Shown: piece by piece, positions 62,371 to 64,000 of the stretch
How positions within the stretch are numbered: position 1 is the first letter of the stretch
Layout of the letters: every line of letters begins with the position of its first letter
Assembly: GCA_016707425.1 (NCBI GenBank)
Contig: JADJHU010000001.1
Coordinates: 62,001 to 126,000, forward strand
Direction: 5' to 3'
From: Gammaproteobacteria bacterium
Lineage (GTDB): Bacteria; Pseudomonadota; Gammaproteobacteria; Steroidobacterales; Steroidobacteraceae
DNA length: 64,000 bases
Made by a program: the position numbers and the translations under genes
The notes under the pieces: model-generated
What the model was told of the DNA's origin: nothing
Databases searched by the model: none
What the model saw: the letters and a program-made list of their open reading frames with translations, nothing else

Positions 62371-63821
62371 TGCGTGCGGGACGCATAGCCGCCGCCGTGG
62401 CACTGCTCGCTGTGGTGTGCACCCTCTACGTGCCGGCGCTCGACGCGAGCTACCAGTTCGATGACTACCGGGTCATCGTCCGCGATGCGCGCGTCCAGTC
62501 ACTCGTCGCCTGGGGAGCGTCCATGCCAGGGATGCGACCGGTGCTCAAGCTGAGCTATGCGCTGGGCCACGAGCTGGGCAGCGGCGTGCGGGGCTTTCGC
62601 GCGTTGAACATCGCGATCCATGCGCTCAATGCAGTTCTGGTGCTGCTGCTGCTGGAGCGTCTGTCACGGCGCCACGGGCTGGACGCGCGCCCGGCCATCG
62701 GCGTCGCTTTCGCCAGCGCGCTGGTGTTCGCGCTGCACCCGGTGCAGACCGAGGCCGTCACGTACATCACGGGTCGCTCGAGTTCGCTGATGGCACTGGC
62801 GTGCCTGGCCTCGATGCTGGCCTGGCTGAGGGCGACCGGGGAGTCGATGGCAGGCCGGGACGGCCGAAGCCGTGCCACCGCGTCCTGCGGGGCGCGCTGG
62901 TGGGCCGCGCTGCTCGCGGCGCTCGCGCTTGCAACGAAGGAATCGGCGCTGGTGCTGCCACTGGCGCTGGCGCTGTGGGCGGCGACAGAGCCTGCCGGCA
63001 ACATGACGGGAAGTGCGCCAAGCGTGCGATCGTCATGGATGCGGGCGTCGTGGCCGCTCCTGACGGTATTCGCCGTGACAGGACTCCTGCTGCTGTCGCT
63101 CGCACCCTATCGCGAGCTCGTCGCAGACAGCCTGGCGCACCGCAGTCTCCGGGACAACATCCTCGTGCAGTCACAGGCCATTCCCTATCTGGTCGGACAG
63201 ATGGTGCACATCGGCAGGATGAATGCCGACCCTGACTTAACCATACCGCAGGCTCTGTCGCCGGAAAGCGGGTTGCGGCTCGTGCTGCTCGCGGGGGTGA
63301 TCGTGGGCGGGTTCGCGATGCATCGTCGCCACCCCGCCCTCGCCTTCGGCGTGCTGTGGTTCTTCGTATGGTTGCTGCCCACGCATTCGCTCCTGCCGCG
63401 CGAGGATCCCGTCAACGACCGGCAGCTGTATCTCGCGCTTGTGGGACCTGCGTGGCTCGTGATGTTCACGGCCTGGCAGGGATTGCAGCGTCTGCGCCTC
63501 CCCGCTCACCTCTCGACGGCAGCGGCGACTGTTGCGCTGGCTGTGGTGGCCATGACTCTCGCCATGGCGACGCTCGGGCGCAACCGTGTCTATGCCACCG
63601 AGATCAGCTACTGGGAAGATGCGGCGCTGCGCTCGCCGCGCAAGGCGCGAGTGCTCAACAATCTCGGCTATGCCTATGCACTTTCGTGCCGCGACGCCGA
63701 GGCGATCGGGATGTTCGCACGGGCCGCGGAACTCGATCCCGCGGACTTCCGTTCACGCGTGAATCTCAGACTGCTGCAGGAGGGCGCGCTGTTCGGCGAA
63801 GACGAACGCCACTGCCGATAG
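62370..63821 (+). CDS. TMTC-like multi-pass membrane protein with TPR tail
   Basis: A 483-residue protein with about ten hydrophobic segments. YQFDDYRVIVRD in the first loop is a GT-C-type acidic motif. RALNIAIHALNAVLV and LHPVQTEAVTYITGRSSSLMAL are characteristic of TMTC/DUF1736 glycosyltransferase-like proteins. The C-terminus carries a short TPR (KARVLNNLGYAYALSCRDAEAIGMF). It may transfer sugar from a polyprenyl carrier to periplasmic protein, but no acceptor is evident. ATG at 62370 overlaps the carboxypeptidase stop. Confidence 0.82.
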   Translation: MRAGRIAAAVALLAVVCTLYVPALDASYQFDDYRVIVRDARVQSLVAWGASMPGMRPVLKLSYALGHELGSGVRGFRALNIAIHALNAVLVLLLLERLSRRHGLDARPAIGVAFASALVFALHPVQTEAVTYITGRSSSLMALACLASMLAWLRATGESMAGRDGRSRATASCGARWWAALLAALALATKESALVLPLALALWAATEPAGNMTGSAPSVRSSWMRASWPLLTVFAVTGLLLLSLAPYRELVADSLAHRSLRDNILVQSQAIPYLVGQMVHIGRMNADPDLTIPQALSPESGLRLVLLAGVIVGGFAMHRRHPALAFGVLWFFVWLLPTHSLLPREDPVNDRQLYLALVGPAWLVMFTAWQGLQRLRLPAHLSTAAATVALAVVAMTLAMATLGRNRVYATEISYWEDAALRSPRKARVLNNLGYAYALSCRDAEAIGMFARAAELDPADFRSRVNLRLLQEGALFGEDERHCR

Positions 63822-63854
63822 TGGCCTGGCCGCACGGTCCTCCATCGACCGGCT

Positions 63855-64000
63855 TCAGCCGATCAGCTTCACGCCCACTGCAGCGAGCACCACGGCGATC
63901 CCGGTGCGCAGCACGCCCTCCGGCAGCTTGCCCCCGAAGTACGCCCCGAGTGCCACCCCCGGAACGGATCCCAGGAGAAGCTGCCCGAGGAGCGCGAAAT
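63855..64000 (-). CDS. TauE/SafE family membrane transporter (C-terminal end only)
   Basis: Only the last 48 residues are inside the window. They read LLLGSVPGVALGAYFGGKLPEGVLRTGIAVVL and end in GVKLIG. The glycine-rich loop between two helices followed by a short final helix is typical of the TauE/SafE anion-exporter C-terminus. Substrate unknown; the start lies beyond the window. Confidence 0.75.
   Translation of the reverse strand, partial: FALLGQLLLGSVPGVALGAYFGGKLPEGVLRTGIAVVLAAVGVKLIG

Noticed and set aside
1..64000. CRISPR array, rRNA operon, insertion sequence or phage genes
   Set aside because: None seen on either strand.

Overview
The window is about 64 kb of GC-rich chromosomal DNA, densely coded on both strands. 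It looks proteobacterial and most likely gammaproteobacterial. Reasons are a phoB-phoR-phoU order behind an enteric-type Pho box, Fur boxes, TonB-dependent receptors, and UrcA, DUF6491 and DUF3617 envelope proteins of the kind common in Steroidobacter/Nevskia/Xanthomonas-like lineages. The taxon is an inference. No phage, transposase, CRISPR array or rRNA was seen.

Layout. (1) 1-10.6 kb: phosphate regulon regulators (phoU partial, phoR, phoB with a Pho box), tRNA-Asn, a DUF1003 membrane protein, an M16 zinc protease, a PIG-L deacetylase, and a Fur-controlled iron-uptake pair (a catecholate-type siderophore receptor, frameshifted, and an FTR1 permease). (2) 10.6-18.0 kb, minus strand: a seven-gene operon whose order matches the mycobacterial igr (steroid side-chain) locus. 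It encodes two acyl-CoA dehydrogenase subunits, two MaoC hydratase subunits, an Ltp2-like thiolase-fold aldolase, a separately encoded DUF35 partner and a double CaiB/BaiF CoA-transferase. (3) 18.2-31.2 kb, plus strand, divergent: a long operon with two more acyl-CoA dehydrogenases, a 17beta-HSD4-like SDR, a luciferase-family oxidoreductase, a hydratase-2 MaoC protein, an NDP-forming acyl-CoA synthetase alpha-type protein, a CoA-transferase-like protein, a thiolase, an MmgE/PrpD protein, a CocE hydrolase and a crotonase that keeps all five 6-oxocamphor-hydrolase residues. (4) 31.1-51.4 kb: a PQQ quinohemoprotein dehydrogenase, accessory reductases, two tandem TonB receptors, a second luciferase-family enzyme, a LuxR-type regulator, then alcohol dehydrogenase, aldehyde dehydrogenase and acyl-CoA ligase genes framed by two DUF1214 proteins and a sulfotransferase. 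(5) 51.5-64 kb: small envelope proteins, a two-component system, alpha-methylacyl-CoA racemase, two SDRs, a LOG protein, a DUF3617 protein, a DD-carboxypeptidase, a TMTC-like membrane protein and the end of a TauE/SafE exporter.

Together, regions 2-4 plus the racemase read as one catabolic island. The proposed order is outer-membrane uptake, oxidation of an alcohol to an acid, CoA activation, epimerisation of a methyl branch, a thiolytic beta-oxidation round, an aldolytic round, and possibly hydrolytic opening of a cyclic beta-diketone. The likely substrate is a branched or alicyclic isoprenoid such as a steroid or terpenoid side chain. No steroid ring-degradation genes lie in the window, so the substrate remains open.

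At least six catabolic, uptake or regulatory genes carry a single frameshift inside otherwise intact protein, and the FTR1 gene may carry another. This density points to indel errors in the assembly at least as much as to real gene decay.
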